Origin: Sphingomonas limnosediminicola
GTDB lineage: Bacteria > Pseudomonadota > Alphaproteobacteria > Sphingomonadales > Sphingomonadaceae
DNA length: 64,000 nt
Assembly: GCF_039537965.1 (NCBI RefSeq)
Contig: NZ_BAABBM010000001.1
Span: forward strand, 2,269,501 to 2,333,500
Reading direction: 5' to 3'
How positions within the stretch are numbered: position 1 is the first letter of the stretch; each line of letters opens with the position of its first letter. This document shows positions 45,491 through 54,690 of the stretch, piece by piece. A program made the position numbers and the translations under genes. Below the pieces are notes generated by a model that was given only the letters and a program-made list of their open reading frames with translations, was not told the DNA's origin and ran no database searches.

Positions 45491-46162
45491 CTAGCCCCAA
45501 TCTTCGATGGCCCAGCCGCGCTTCTCCGCCAACCGGCGGAGCTTTCCATGCGGGTTCACCGCGACCGGTTCGTCCGACCATTCGAACGCGGGCGCGTCGG
45601 AGACGTGGTCCGAATAGAAGCGGACATGTCCGTGCACACCCCTCAGGCCCGACTTGTCGACCCAGTCGGCGATCATGCGGAGCTTGGCGGGGCCGTAGCA
45701 ATTCTCGCCCGCGATCTTGGCATGCACGCGCTCGTCGAGGCCAATGATCGAGCCGGTGCCAATGACGTCGTCGAAGCCCAGCCTTTCAGCGATAGCGTCT
45801 GCATAGAGGCGGTAGGAGGCGGTCGCGAGCACGAGGCGGCGGCCTTGCTCCTTGTCACGGGCGAGCGCCTTGCGCGCGCCGGGGCGGATATTCGAGGCGG
45901 CCTGCCGGTCCGCGAAGCTGTCGACGAGCGGCTTGAGGTCGCGCGGATGTACCTTGCCGCCCAGAAGTAGCCGGTGGTTGATTTCCTTGAGCCGGGCGCG
46001 GTCGATCAGCCGAGCGGCATAAGCAAGCATCGAGATGACGACGAGCGGCAGGAAGACAAGCCTCCAAGGCGCGCGCCGCACTGCGCAGTGCAGGAGGAAG
46101 GGCGTGTATGTCGGCCACTTCGTCAGCGTGCGGTCCATGTCGTAGACGGCAAGATCGCTCAT
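45491..46162 (-). CDS. HAD-IB phosphatase, SerB-like
   Basis: 223 residues from ATG 46162, overlapping the nucleotidyltransferase stop (ATGA). Motif I is AVYDMDRTLTKWPTYTPFLL, with Asp-x-Asp; motif II is in LVLATASYRLYADAIAERLG, and motif III/IV in RFYSDHVSDAPAFEWSDEPV, VNPHGKLRRLAEKRGW. A hydrophobic segment (LVFLPLVVISMLAYAARLID) near residues 35-60 could hold the cap or a membrane contact. In this operon it probably removes a phosphate from the phosphodiester-lipid or headgroup intermediate made by its neighbours. Confidence 0.85.
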   Translation of the reverse strand: MSDLAVYDMDRTLTKWPTYTPFLLHCAVRRAPWRLVFLPLVVISMLAYAARLIDRARLKEINHRLLLGGKVHPRDLKPLVDSFADRQAASNIRPGARKALARDKEQGRRLVLATASYRLYADAIAERLGFDDVIGTGSIIGLDERVHAKIAGENCYGPAKLRMIADWVDKSGLRGVHGHVRFYSDHVSDAPAFEWSDEPVAVNPHGKLRRLAEKRGWAIEDWG

Positions 46163-46923
46163 GCGCGGCCCGCCAATATGGCTTCGGCGAGGGCGTGATC
46201 CTCCGCCTTGTCGACATCGACGCCGGCGATCGGGTTGCTGAGGCGTACGGCACAGATGGTGAGCGCAAGCTTGCGACCGAGACGGGCCAGCACATCGTCG
46301 ATGGTCAGCAGGCGCAGCAACGTACCGAGCAAGGCCGCCGGCCCAAGCAGGGCGATCAGCTTCCACCCCTTCTTGCGGTCCTGCTCGACGGATCGCCACA
46401 GCTCGATTGCCGGGGCCACCTTTGGCGATCCGAGGACGAACAGGTTCGCGCCGGTGAAGCCGCCGTCGCGGAAGTTGAGCCACGTGCGTTTGCTCGCCGG
46501 CAGGCGCGCCATCAGCGCGGCCTTCCCGACGATTCCGACGGCGAGGTCGGCACTGGCTGCGCCTGCGCAAAATTCGTCGACGGTAGCAGAACCGAGCAGG
46601 GCATGGTCGGCAGTCGTCACCAACACCGGCCAATTGATCGTGGGGTCGTTGCACAGCTCAAGCATGGTCGACGATATCGTTGCACCTGACACCCGCATCT
46701 TCAAACGCGGATCGCTCGGCAGCGCAGAGGCAAGCCGCTCCGGCGCCTGCGACAGAATGATCACATCGCCGACGCTCTTGCTGGCGAGCAGCGCCTTGAC
46801 CGGTCGCACCACCATTGGTTCGCCGCCGACGGGAATGAGCGCTTTGAGATCGGTCCCGAACTGCTCCGCGAACGCATCGCGCCCGGGCCGAGACCCCGCG
46901 AGCACGATGGCGGTGTAGGTCAC
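46159..46923 (-). CDS. nucleotidyltransferase of the MobA-like type
   Basis: 254 residues from GTG 46923. The start TAIVLAGSRPGRDAFAEQF, DLKALIPVGGEPMVVRPVKA is the nucleotide-binding pattern of sugar-phosphate or inositol-phosphate cytidylyltransferases. Then VLVTTADHALLGSATVDEF marks the metal site and a hydrophobic LIALLGPAALLGTLLRLLTI stretch follows. It overlaps the CDP-alcohol transferase stop (GTGA) and the HAD start (ATGA). It likely makes the CDP-linked donor or headgroup used next door. Confidence 0.82.
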   Translation of the reverse strand: MTYTAIVLAGSRPGRDAFAEQFGTDLKALIPVGGEPMVVRPVKALLASKSVGDVIILSQAPERLASALPSDPRLKMRVSGATISSTMLELCNDPTINWPVLVTTADHALLGSATVDEFCAGAASADLAVGIVGKAALMARLPASKRTWLNFRDGGFTGANLFVLGSPKVAPAIELWRSVEQDRKKGWKLIALLGPAALLGTLLRLLTIDDVLARLGRKLALTICAVRLSNPIAGVDVDKAEDHALAEAILAGRA

Positions 46924-48035
46924 GCCTCTAGCCAGGATACGATTCGCTGACCGCGTGCCGCGACCTCGCTCGCCTGCGCGAGGCGCACGGCGTGGAAGAT
47001 CAGGCTGACGATGGTCCACCAGGCGACCAGCTCCAGCCCGATGTCCGGGCGGCTGAATAGCAGGGCGCCGACGAGGATCACCATGTTCGGGTTTCGGCGG
47101 GCGGTAATCAGCCGGAACTGGCTGTCGATGCGCTTCCACACGTGGATGTGCATGCCGTCGAAGCGCTTGATGAAAAGCCCCTCGATGACCCGTTGCGCGA
47201 CGTAACCGATCACGATGGCCCAGATGACCATCGTCGCGGTTAGCGGCTCCAGCGGGCGTCCGTACGCCGCCAAGCCGTGCAGCCAGGCCCACCACCAAAA
47301 TGGCGGGTGTATGAGGTCGATGCCATGATCGAACACCTCGCCCCACTTGGACGACGCGCCGGTCACCCGGGCCAGTTTCCCGTCGACGGTGTCGAGCACC
47401 ATGAAGATGAAACCGGACAGCGTCCCCAACCAATATTCGCCCTGCCAGAAGAGGTAGAAGGCAAGGGCGCAAAGGATGCCGCCGATGAGCGTGATGAAGT
47501 TGGGCGACAGGCCTGCGCGCGCCGCCCAGCGGGTCAAATAGAATGCCGGCTTGCGCCACAGATAGAGCGTCAGGACGTCTGTCACGCCCTTGTAAGCCGC
47601 ATCATAAGCGGCGCGCTCGGCGGGTTCAGGGTTGGCTGGGTCCAGCCGAAGCACGAACGGCCGCTCGCGCTTTCGCAGCTCGGCATAGTTGAGCCGCGTG
47701 GTCTCCGCGTCGAGCGCATCGAAACCCTCGAGCGCTTCGCCCTGTTCGAGCGCACACGTGGCTTCAGAGGGGTCGCCGGTCACGTGGGCCATCACGGGCC
47801 TGCCACCTAGCGTCAGCACCGCACCGGGCCGTCCGCGCATCGCCTTCAGCCAAGCTGGATCCCAGGCATAACCCATGCTCGCCAGGAGCACCGGCCGCCC
47901 GTCGCTAACCGTGTCGGCGCACTCGAATCCGGCGTTGGTCGCCAGCCGGCACGCCCGGTCCCGCGCATCCATGCCAAAGACCCGTGCCGCGTTGGAGCCG
48001 ACCGGAACGAACAACAGGGGCGTCTCGCTGGCCAT
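46920..48035 (-). CDS. CDP-alcohol phosphatidyltransferase with N-terminal extension
   Basis: 371 residues. Residues about 145-371 are the membrane enzyme: the signature DTVDGKLARVTGASS, KWGEVFDHGID fits DG-x2-AR-x8-G-x3-D-x3-D exactly, flanked by helices such as FITLIGGILCALAFYLFWQG and VIWAIVIGYVAQRVIEG. Residues 1-140 (PLLFVPVGSNAARVFGMDAR, then PGAVLTLGGRPVMAHVTGD) look like a worn nucleotidyltransferase domain. It transfers a phosphoalcohol from CDP to an acceptor. Together with the next two genes it resembles the bifunctional inositol-phosphate enzymes of archaea and actinobacteria, split and duplicated. Confidence 0.88.
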   Translation of the reverse strand: MASETPLLFVPVGSNAARVFGMDARDRACRLATNAGFECADTVSDGRPVLLASMGYAWDPAWLKAMRGRPGAVLTLGGRPVMAHVTGDPSEATCALEQGEALEGFDALDAETTRLNYAELRKRERPFVLRLDPANPEPAERAAYDAAYKGVTDVLTLYLWRKPAFYLTRWAARAGLSPNFITLIGGILCALAFYLFWQGEYWLGTLSGFIFMVLDTVDGKLARVTGASSKWGEVFDHGIDLIHPPFWWWAWLHGLAAYGRPLEPLTATMVIWAIVIGYVAQRVIEGLFIKRFDGMHIHVWKRIDSQFRLITARRNPNMVILVGALLFSRPDIGLELVAWWTIVSLIFHAVRLAQASEVAARGQRIVSWLEA

Positions 48036-48147
48036 TGCTGGCGCGCATAGAGGCGAGCGACGGGGCAGGGAAGGCCTGCAATGGGTCGCAGTCTTAAGGC
48101 CACGTCACTTGCCCGGCCCACTCATTTCGCGCACACATCCGCCTTAA

Positions 48148-49254
48148 ATGGCTGAACCTAGCGAGAAACAGGCGGATGAACCGAACGGCTCGGTCTATAA
48201 GGTGGCCGGTGCGCTGACCATCACGCGCGCCGCCACGACCCAGCGCGAAATCGACGCTCTGTCCGATCCCATCACCATCGATCTCAGTGAAATCAACAGG
48301 ATGGACACGGTCGGCGCGTGGATCGTCTATCGCACCGTCCGCGACCGCGGCGCAAAGGTGATCGGCGCGAGTCACGACGAGGTAAGCCTGCTCAAGCAAG
48401 TGTCGGAGTTCGACCATCCCGCCAAGGTTCGGCCTGAGGAGCGGGCCAGTTTCGTTCGCGTCCTTTCCGAAATCGGCCAGGCAATTGCCGAGGTTGGCAA
48501 TACTCTCGTCGGACTGCTCGGATTTCTCGGCGCAGTGCTGATCGGTTTCGCCAACGTCATCCGCCGCCCGGCCCGCCGCTTCCGACTCAACGCCGTGGTC
48601 CAGCGCTTCGACGTCGTCGGCGTACGCGCGCTGGGCATCATTGGCCTGATGAGCTTCCTCATCGGCATCGTCATCGGCCAGCAGGGTGCCGTCCAGCTCG
48701 AGCAGTTCGGCGCCGAGGTTTACACGATCAATCTGATCGGCCGCATCACCGTACGAGAGCTCGGCGTGCTGATGACCGCCATCATGGTCGCTGGCCGATC
48801 CGGCTCCGCCTTCGCGGCGCAGATCGGCACGATGAAGATCACGGAGGAAATCGACGCCATGCGCACCATCGGCGTGTCGCCGATCGAGGCGCTGGTGCTT
48901 CCGCGCATGATGGCGTCGTTCCTCATGATGCCGCTGCTTGGCTTTTGGGCGATTGTCATGTCGCTGCTCGGCGGCGGGATCTTCGTCTGGCTCGACCTTC
49001 ACATCCCGCCGGGCACCTACATCCAGCGTTTGCAGGAGGTTATCCCGCTAACCGACATGTGGATCGCGCTCATCAAAGCGCCGGTGTTCGGCTTCATCAT
49101 CGCGCTTGCGGGATGTTTCCAGGGCATGCTGGTGCAGGGCAACAGCGAGGAGGTCGGCGCCCGCACGACCACTGCGGTCGTCCAGTCGATCTTCCTCGTG
49201 ATCGTGCTCGATGCCGTTTTCGCAGTGTTCTTCAGCTCGATCGGATGGAAATGA
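48148..49254 (+). CDS. mlaE: MlaE permease with N-terminal STAS domain
   Basis: 368 residues. Residues about 10-95 form a STAS domain (VYKVAGALTITRAATTQREI, DLSEINRMDTVGAWIVYRTV), normally supplied by separate MlaB. The permease part has FLIGIVIGQQGAVQLEQFGA, GVLMTAIMVAGRSGSAFAAQ, IGTMKITEEIDAMRTIGVSP, IEALVLPRMMASFLMMPLLG. It belongs to the phospholipid transporter between outer and inner membrane. It starts an operon whose genes overlap, divergent from the phosphatidyltransferase operon. Confidence 0.93.
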   Translation: MAEPSEKQADEPNGSVYKVAGALTITRAATTQREIDALSDPITIDLSEINRMDTVGAWIVYRTVRDRGAKVIGASHDEVSLLKQVSEFDHPAKVRPEERASFVRVLSEIGQAIAEVGNTLVGLLGFLGAVLIGFANVIRRPARRFRLNAVVQRFDVVGVRALGIIGLMSFLIGIVIGQQGAVQLEQFGAEVYTINLIGRITVRELGVLMTAIMVAGRSGSAFAAQIGTMKITEEIDAMRTIGVSPIEALVLPRMMASFLMMPLLGFWAIVMSLLGGGIFVWLDLHIPPGTYIQRLQEVIPLTDMWIALIKAPVFGFIIALAGCFQGMLVQGNSEEVGARTTTAVVQSIFLVIVLDAVFAVFFSSIGWK

Positions 49255-50051
49255 CGACGCCGAAGGATTGTCATCCGATCATCGAGGTGCGGGGCCTGAA
49301 GAACGCCTTCGGCGAGCAGGTCGTCCACGACAATCTCGACCTCACCGTCTGCCGCGGAGAAATTCTCGGCGTCGTCGGCGGTTCGGGCACCGGCAAATCG
49401 GTGCTTCTCCGCTCGATCATCGGGCTCCAGACGCCTGAGACCGGGACCATCGAGGTGCTCGGCGAGAACATGGTCGATCGAACGGAAGATGAGGCCAAGA
49501 ACATCCGTCGCCGCTGGGGCATCCTGTTCCAGAACGGCGCGCTTTTCTCGACACTGACCGTCGCGGAGAATGTCGAAGTCCCGATCCGCGAATATTTTCC
49601 CTACATCACGCCGCCGCTGCTGGACGAAATCGCATCCTACAAGATCGCGATGGGCGGCCTTCCGGCGGACGCGGGACCCAAGTTCCCGTCCGAGCTTTCA
49701 GGCGGCATGATCAAGCGCGCCGGCCTCGCCCGCGCGCTAGCGCTCGACCCGGAACTGCTCTTCCTCGATGAGCCGACGGCTGGCCTCGATCCGATCGCCG
49801 CGGCTGCGTTTGATCAGCTGATCCTGTCGCTGCAGAAGCGGCTGGATCTCACCGTGTTCCTGATCACGCACGACCTCGATACGCTTCACTCGATCTGCGA
49901 CCGCATCGCGGTGCTGGCAGACAAGAAGGTCATTGCGGTTGGAACGATTCCGGAACTCTTGGCTTTGGACCATCCTTGGATACAAGAGTATTTTAATGGG
50001 CCGCGGGGGCGTGCTGCTGCAGCCAGCTATGAGCATGAGGTAGTGGCCTAG
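49251..50051 (+). CDS. mlaF: Mla ABC transporter ATPase
   Basis: 266 residues from ATG 49251, overlapping the permease stop (ATGA); ATG 49245 is an alternative. Walker A is GVVGGSGTGKSVLLRSIIGL, signature FPSELSGGMIKRAGLARALA, Walker B LLFLDEPTAGLDPIAAAAFD, and the switch His LFLITHDLDTLHSI-like. It energises lipid movement through MlaE. A short tail (GRAAAASYEHEVVA) extends past the normal end. Confidence 0.95.
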   Translation: MTTPKDCHPIIEVRGLKNAFGEQVVHDNLDLTVCRGEILGVVGGSGTGKSVLLRSIIGLQTPETGTIEVLGENMVDRTEDEAKNIRRRWGILFQNGALFSTLTVAENVEVPIREYFPYITPPLLDEIASYKIAMGGLPADAGPKFPSELSGGMIKRAGLARALALDPELLFLDEPTAGLDPIAAAAFDQLILSLQKRLDLTVFLITHDLDTLHSICDRIAVLADKKVIAVGTIPELLALDHPWIQEYFNGPRGRAAAASYEHEVVA

Positions 50052-51004
50052 TGGAAACGCGATCCAACTATGTGATGGTCGGCGCGGTAACGCTCGCACT
50101 CCTCGTCGGCGTGCTGGCCTTCATCGTCTGGCTTGCCGGCCTCTCGAACAAGGCCACCAAATGCTATGACATCTATTTCTCGCAGGGCGTCGGCGGCCTC
50201 AACAAGGGCTCGAACGTCAGCTTTTCTGGTGTGCCGGTGGGTCAGGTGCAGAAGATTTCGCTGCTGCCGAACCGCCCCGAATTCGTCTGGGTGCGCATCG
50301 AGGTCGATAATGAGACGCCGGTGCTCCAGGGCACGAGCGCGCAGATCAAGGGCGTCGGTTTCACCGGCGTAAGCGAAATTCAGCTCGACGGCGCACAGCG
50401 CGGCCGCCCGCCGATTGATCAGCTAGGGCCGCAGGGCTGTCCGGTGGTTCCGTCGAGCTCCGGCGGTCTCGGCGCCCTGCTGAACAGCGCGCCGGAACTG
50501 ATCGACCGCATCCAGCGGCTGACCGAGCGCCTGACGGAGCTGCTGAGCGACAAGAACCAGAACTCGATCTCCGACATCCTCGAGAATATCGACCGTACCA
50601 GCAAGGTACTGGCCGACCGGTCGCCCGAGATGGCCGACGCCATCGTTCAGGTCCGCATCGCCGCGCACAATGCGGGGCTGGCGGCAGGCAATGTCGCGGC
50701 TCTGTCGGACAACACCAACCGGCTGGTGACGGAACAGGGGCGGCCGGCCGCTGAGGATTTGCGCAAGGCAATCGCCTCGATCCAGCAGGCGACCGATAAT
50801 TTGAACGGCATGCTTACCGACGCCCGGCCGGGCGTTCAGAACTTCAGCAAGTCGACGCTGCCCGAAGCCAATCGCATGGTCCACGACCTACGTGAGCTGA
50901 CGCAGTCGCTGAAGTCCGTGTCCGACCGGGTGAACCAGCAAGGGATCGGCGGCACGCTCGGGCCCGAGAAGCTGCCCGACTACAAGCCAGGGAAACGCAA
51001 ATGA
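50051..51004 (+). CDS. mlaD: Mla MCE-domain protein
   Basis: 317 residues from GTG 50051, overlapping the mlaF stop. An N-terminal transmembrane helix (YVMVGAVTLALLVGVLAFIV) is followed by the MCE domain: CYDIYFSQGVGGLNKGSNVS, FSGVPVGQVQKISLLP, VRIEVDNETPVLQGTSAQIK, GVGFTGVSEIQLDGA. The C-terminal half is helical and longer than E. coli MlaD, as in many alphaproteobacteria. It forms the periplasmic lipid channel. Confidence 0.93.
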   Translation: METRSNYVMVGAVTLALLVGVLAFIVWLAGLSNKATKCYDIYFSQGVGGLNKGSNVSFSGVPVGQVQKISLLPNRPEFVWVRIEVDNETPVLQGTSAQIKGVGFTGVSEIQLDGAQRGRPPIDQLGPQGCPVVPSSSGGLGALLNSAPELIDRIQRLTERLTELLSDKNQNSISDILENIDRTSKVLADRSPEMADAIVQVRIAAHNAGLAAGNVAALSDNTNRLVTEQGRPAAEDLRKAIASIQQATDNLNGMLTDARPGVQNFSKSTLPEANRMVHDLRELTQSLKSVSDRVNQQGIGGTLGPEKLPDYKPGKRK

Positions 51005-51594
51005 GGTTGCTTACGACGACGGCCGCGACGGCCTTGGCGCTGTGTCTCGCTGGTTGCAGCGGGTTGCTTGGCGGCGGAAAGCCGCCCGCGACCTTGTTCT
51101 CGATTACGCCGGACGCACCAGAGCCCGCTTCGATCGTTCGCAGTTCCGCGCCGGGTCAGGCGGTTACCATCGAAACTCCCATGGCGGCACGAGAGCTTGG
51201 GACGGTTCGCGTTCCGGTCCAGGTCTCTCCGACCAACGTCGAATATGTCGCCCAGATGCAGCTCGTTGACACGCCGCCAAAGCTGTTTGCGGCGTTGCTT
51301 GCCGAAACCGTGCGGCGGACGACCAATCGCCTGGTCCTCGATCCCGGCCAGGCGACGCTTGATCCGGGACTGGTGGTCAACGGGACGCTGCAGCGCTTCG
51401 GCTACGATGCGGCTTCGGGGCAGGTGATCGTCCAGTATGACGGATCGTTGTCGACGGCCGGCGGCGCACGCGTCGAAACAAGGCGCTTCACCGCGACCTC
51501 ACCGGCCGACGGTACGGCCGTATCCGTCGGCCCGGCGCTGAACCGCGCATCGAACCAGGTTGCCGCAGAGGTGGCGAAATGGATCGGCAGCTGA
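51001..51594 (+). CDS. ABC-type transport auxiliary lipoprotein
   Basis: 197 residues from ATG 51001, overlapping the mlaD stop (ATGA). The signal with lipobox is MRLLTTTAATALALCLAGC, so Cys19 would be lipidated. The mature part has a PqiC/ABC_trans_aux pattern: ATLFSITPDAPEPASIVRSS, RELGTVRVPVQVSPTNVEYV, FAALLAETVRRTTNRLVLDP, GQVIVQYDGSLSTAGGARVE. Such lipoproteins partner with MCE systems at the outer membrane. It ends the Mla operon. Confidence 0.88.
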   Translation: MRLLTTTAATALALCLAGCSGLLGGGKPPATLFSITPDAPEPASIVRSSAPGQAVTIETPMAARELGTVRVPVQVSPTNVEYVAQMQLVDTPPKLFAALLAETVRRTTNRLVLDPGQATLDPGLVVNGTLQRFGYDAASGQVIVQYDGSLSTAGGARVETRRFTATSPADGTAVSVGPALNRASNQVAAEVAKWIGS

Positions 51595-51608
51595 GCCGCT
51601 CGGGGCTT

Positions 51609-54221
51609 CTACGCGAGGCTCTTCGACACCTGCTCGAACACGTCCTTCGATAGACCCGGCACCGCGACGATCTGCTCCAGCGCCTCGCGCATCATTGCCG
51701 CGCGCTTCGGCTCGAACCGCTTCCAGCGCCCTAACGGTGGCACCATCCGCGCCGCGATCTGCGGGTTCAGCTTGTCCGCCGCGATGATCATGTCCGCCAG
51801 GAACGTGTAGCCACGCCCGTCTGCGCTATGGAACGCCCATTGGTTCGCGCCGAACGAGCCTACCAGTGAGCGCAGCCGGTTTGGGTTCGTTATAACGAAG
51901 TCCCGATGCGCGGCGAGCTTGATCACTTGGTCGACCGTGTCGGGGCGCTGCGCCGCAGCTTGCAGGCCGAACCATTTGTCGAGCACCAAAGCATCGTCGT
52001 GAGAGCGTTGATAGAAAGCATCGAGCGCTTCCTGCCGCTCCGGCGCATCGAGAGAGACGAGAACGCCAAGCGCGCCCTGGCGGTCAGTCATGTTGTCGGC
52101 GCGATCAAATTGCGTTTTTGCGAGCCTCGCAGCTCCTTGCGGATCGCCGGCCGAGAGCAATCCTAGCGCGACGGTGCGAAGGCGGCGGATACCCTTGGCC
52201 TGGGGCGACAAATCGGCGCCGGATACGCTGTCCGACCGATGGGCGAATAGCAGCACGTCCGACAAGGCCGAGCCCACCGATTTCCGCAGTCCTTCCCGGG
52301 CGGCGTGGATGGCGTCGGGGTCGACCATGTCCATTCGGTCGGCGATCATCGCTTCCGACGGCATCAGAATCGCTTCGCCTTTGAACGCGGGGTCGAGCGA
52401 GTTCGACTTCAGCGTCGCGCCGATCGCGCGGATGACGGACTCGGGGTCCATCGCCTCGCCGCGAGAGCCGGCGACGAGCGCGAGCATCATCAATTCCTGC
52501 ATCGCTTCGTAGCGGGCGAATGGATCCGTATCGGCCTGGGCTAGCCGTTCGAGCTCATCGTCCCCTCGGTCGGCCGACACCGTGATTGGTGCCGAGAAGT
52601 TGCGGTTGATCGATAGCAGCGGCGTCTCATCGACGCCTTCGAAGGTGAAGCTCTGCTGCGGCTGGTCGAGAATGAGCAGTCGCTCGGCAGCAATTTCGCT
52701 GCCGCTTTGCTCGCCGATTAGGGCGGTCTTCAGCGGGATCGGCATCGGCTGCTTCACCGGCTGGCCGGGCGTCGGCGGTACGCTCTGTTCAAGATGCAGC
52801 GTTGCCGTCCGGCTCGCCGCGTCATGGTCCAGCCGCGCTTTGACGCGCGGCGTGCCGGCCTGGCTGTACCAGATCTTGAACGGCGTCAGATCGCCGCCGC
52901 TGCCGTCCTCCAGCGCCTTGACGAAATCGTCGCAGGTCGCCGCTTCGCCGTCGTGCCGCTCGAAATAGATGTCGGTGCCGGCGCGAAACTTCTCCGGGCC
53001 GAGCACCGTCGCCATCATGCGAATGAGCTCGGCGCCCTTGTTGTAGACGGTCGCCGTGTAGAAGTTCGAGATCTCGATGAAGCTGTCGGGCCGGACCGGG
53101 TGGGCGAGGGGGCCCGCATCCTCCGGGAATTGCGCCGCGCGCAGCACGCGAACGTCCTCGATGCGCTTGACCGCCGGGCTGCCGATATCGGCGCCGAAGC
53201 TCTGGTCGCGGAAGACGGTGAAGCCTTCCTTCAGGCTCAGCTGGAACCAGTCGCGGCAGGTGACGCGGTCGCCCGACCAGTTGTGGAAATACTCGTGCGC
53301 GACGACGCGGGCGATATTGTCGAAGTCGGCGTCCGTGGCCGTTTCCTGGTCGGCCAGCACATAGGCAGAGTTGAAGATGTTGAGGCTCTTGTTCTCCATC
53401 GCGCCCATGTTGAAGTCGCTGACGGCAACGATGTTGAACAGGTCGAGGTCGTACTCGCGCCCATAGACCTTCTCGTCCCACGCCATCGACAGCTTGAGGC
53501 TCTCCATCGCGTGCGCAGTCTTCGGCAGGTCCGCCTCGCGTACCCAGATGAACAGGTCGACCTTGCGGCCCGACATGGTCGTGAAGCTGTCCTTGTTGGC
53601 CTTGAGGTCGCCCGCGACGAGCGCGAACAGGTAACAGGGCTTTGGAAAGGGATCTTCCCATTCCGCCCAGTGGCGGCCTTCGGCGCCGTTACCCTGCGCA
53701 ACCCGGTTGCCGTTGGACAACAGGATCGGGAACGCTCTCGCGTCGCCTTCCATACGCACGCGGTACTTCGACAGCACGTCGGGCCGGTCGGGAAAGAAGG
53801 TGATGCGTCTGAAGCCTTCCGCCTCGCACTGCGTGCAGAGCATCCCGCCGGACGCATAGAGTCCCATCAGCTTGGTGTTCGCCTTGGGCGCGATTTCGAC
53901 TTCGGTCTCGACCGTAGCACGGTCGCCGGCGATCTCGACCACCAGCTGCTCGCCGTCGATCCGGTAGGCTGCGTCGGCGCCATCCACCTTGACCGAAACC
54001 AGCTTCACCTCGTCGCCGTCGAGCCGAAGCGGCCGGTCATGCTCGCCGTTTTTCTTGACGGTCAGGGTCGCGCGAACGCGCGTCCGCTCGGCGCCCAGAT
54101 CGAAGTCGAGGGCGATTTCCGGCACCAGCCAGTCGGGCGGGCGATAATCTTCGCGACGGATGGTGAGATGGGCCGGCGCCAGGGGCGCCTCGGCGAGATC
54201 GGTGTTGCGTACGTCAGCCAT
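51609..54221 (-). CDS. pepN: aminopeptidase N
   Basis: 870 residues, the length of E. coli PepN. The zinc site is VVAHEYFHNWSGDRVTCRDW with the third ligand in SLKEGFTVFRDQSFG, and the substrate motif reads NMGAMENKSLNIFN. An N-terminal beta domain (LDFDLGAERTRVRATLTVKK) and a long helical C-terminus complete the M1 fold. It cleaves N-terminal residues from peptides in the cytoplasm. It is convergent with the Mla operon, with only 14 bases between. Confidence 0.96.
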   Translation of the reverse strand: MADVRNTDLAEAPLAPAHLTIRREDYRPPDWLVPEIALDFDLGAERTRVRATLTVKKNGEHDRPLRLDGDEVKLVSVKVDGADAAYRIDGEQLVVEIAGDRATVETEVEIAPKANTKLMGLYASGGMLCTQCEAEGFRRITFFPDRPDVLSKYRVRMEGDARAFPILLSNGNRVAQGNGAEGRHWAEWEDPFPKPCYLFALVAGDLKANKDSFTTMSGRKVDLFIWVREADLPKTAHAMESLKLSMAWDEKVYGREYDLDLFNIVAVSDFNMGAMENKSLNIFNSAYVLADQETATDADFDNIARVVAHEYFHNWSGDRVTCRDWFQLSLKEGFTVFRDQSFGADIGSPAVKRIEDVRVLRAAQFPEDAGPLAHPVRPDSFIEISNFYTATVYNKGAELIRMMATVLGPEKFRAGTDIYFERHDGEAATCDDFVKALEDGSGGDLTPFKIWYSQAGTPRVKARLDHDAASRTATLHLEQSVPPTPGQPVKQPMPIPLKTALIGEQSGSEIAAERLLILDQPQQSFTFEGVDETPLLSINRNFSAPITVSADRGDDELERLAQADTDPFARYEAMQELMMLALVAGSRGEAMDPESVIRAIGATLKSNSLDPAFKGEAILMPSEAMIADRMDMVDPDAIHAAREGLRKSVGSALSDVLLFAHRSDSVSGADLSPQAKGIRRLRTVALGLLSAGDPQGAARLAKTQFDRADNMTDRQGALGVLVSLDAPERQEALDAFYQRSHDDALVLDKWFGLQAAAQRPDTVDQVIKLAAHRDFVITNPNRLRSLVGSFGANQWAFHSADGRGYTFLADMIIAADKLNPQIAARMVPPLGRWKRFEPKRAAMMREALEQIVAVPGLSKDVFEQVSKSLA

Positions 54222-54379
54222 AGGGGCCGGGACTTAGGGCCCGGCTGCCTCGCTCACAACCCGCGCAAATGGTGCCGAATGACTCGTGGCCGAAACAAGC
54301 GTAAGCGCCGCGCGTTAGCGTGCATCCCAGTCGGCGGCGGAGCGTTCAAGCACGCGAGCCCAAAGAGGAGAGCAAGGCA

Positions 54380-54643
54380 ATGAGCGGCATTGATAACGTT
54401 CGTGAGCATATGGAAGTCATCGGCGCCGACGGCGTCCACATCGGGACCGTCGATAAGGTCGAAGGCGACCGCATCAAGCTCATCAAGGCTGACAGCGGGC
54501 TCGCCCATTCGGACCATCACCATTACCTTCCCGCCGGTCTCGTGGCCGAAGTCGAAGGCGATAAGGTGCGGCTGAGCGCGCGCGGCGATGTCGTCGCCGA
54601 CCTGTTCGAAACCGAAAAGAGCGGCCAACCGATCGACGACTAG
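54380..54643 (+). CDS. DUF2171 protein
   Basis: 87 residues from ATG 54380, following GAGGAGAGCAAGG. NVREHMEVIGADGVHIGTVD, KVEGDRIKLIKADSGLAHSD, HHHYLPAGLVAEVEGDKVRL is the DUF2171 pattern, a small PRC-barrel-like fold. Function unknown, often linked to stress. A cluster of four histidines (SDHHHYL) is visible. The gene stands alone. Confidence 0.85.
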   Translation: MSGIDNVREHMEVIGADGVHIGTVDKVEGDRIKLIKADSGLAHSDHHHYLPAGLVAEVEGDKVRLSARGDVVADLFETEKSGQPIDD

Positions 54644-54690
54644 GCCGAGCGGGTGTTGCAAAGCAGCCGCCCGGGGCGCAGTCCAATCTC

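Noticed and set aside
48079..48096. AATGGGTCGCAGTCTTAA resembling a family A arm in the spacer before mlaE
   Set aside because: Only about ten bases match and the GCTGCC end is absent; too weak to call.
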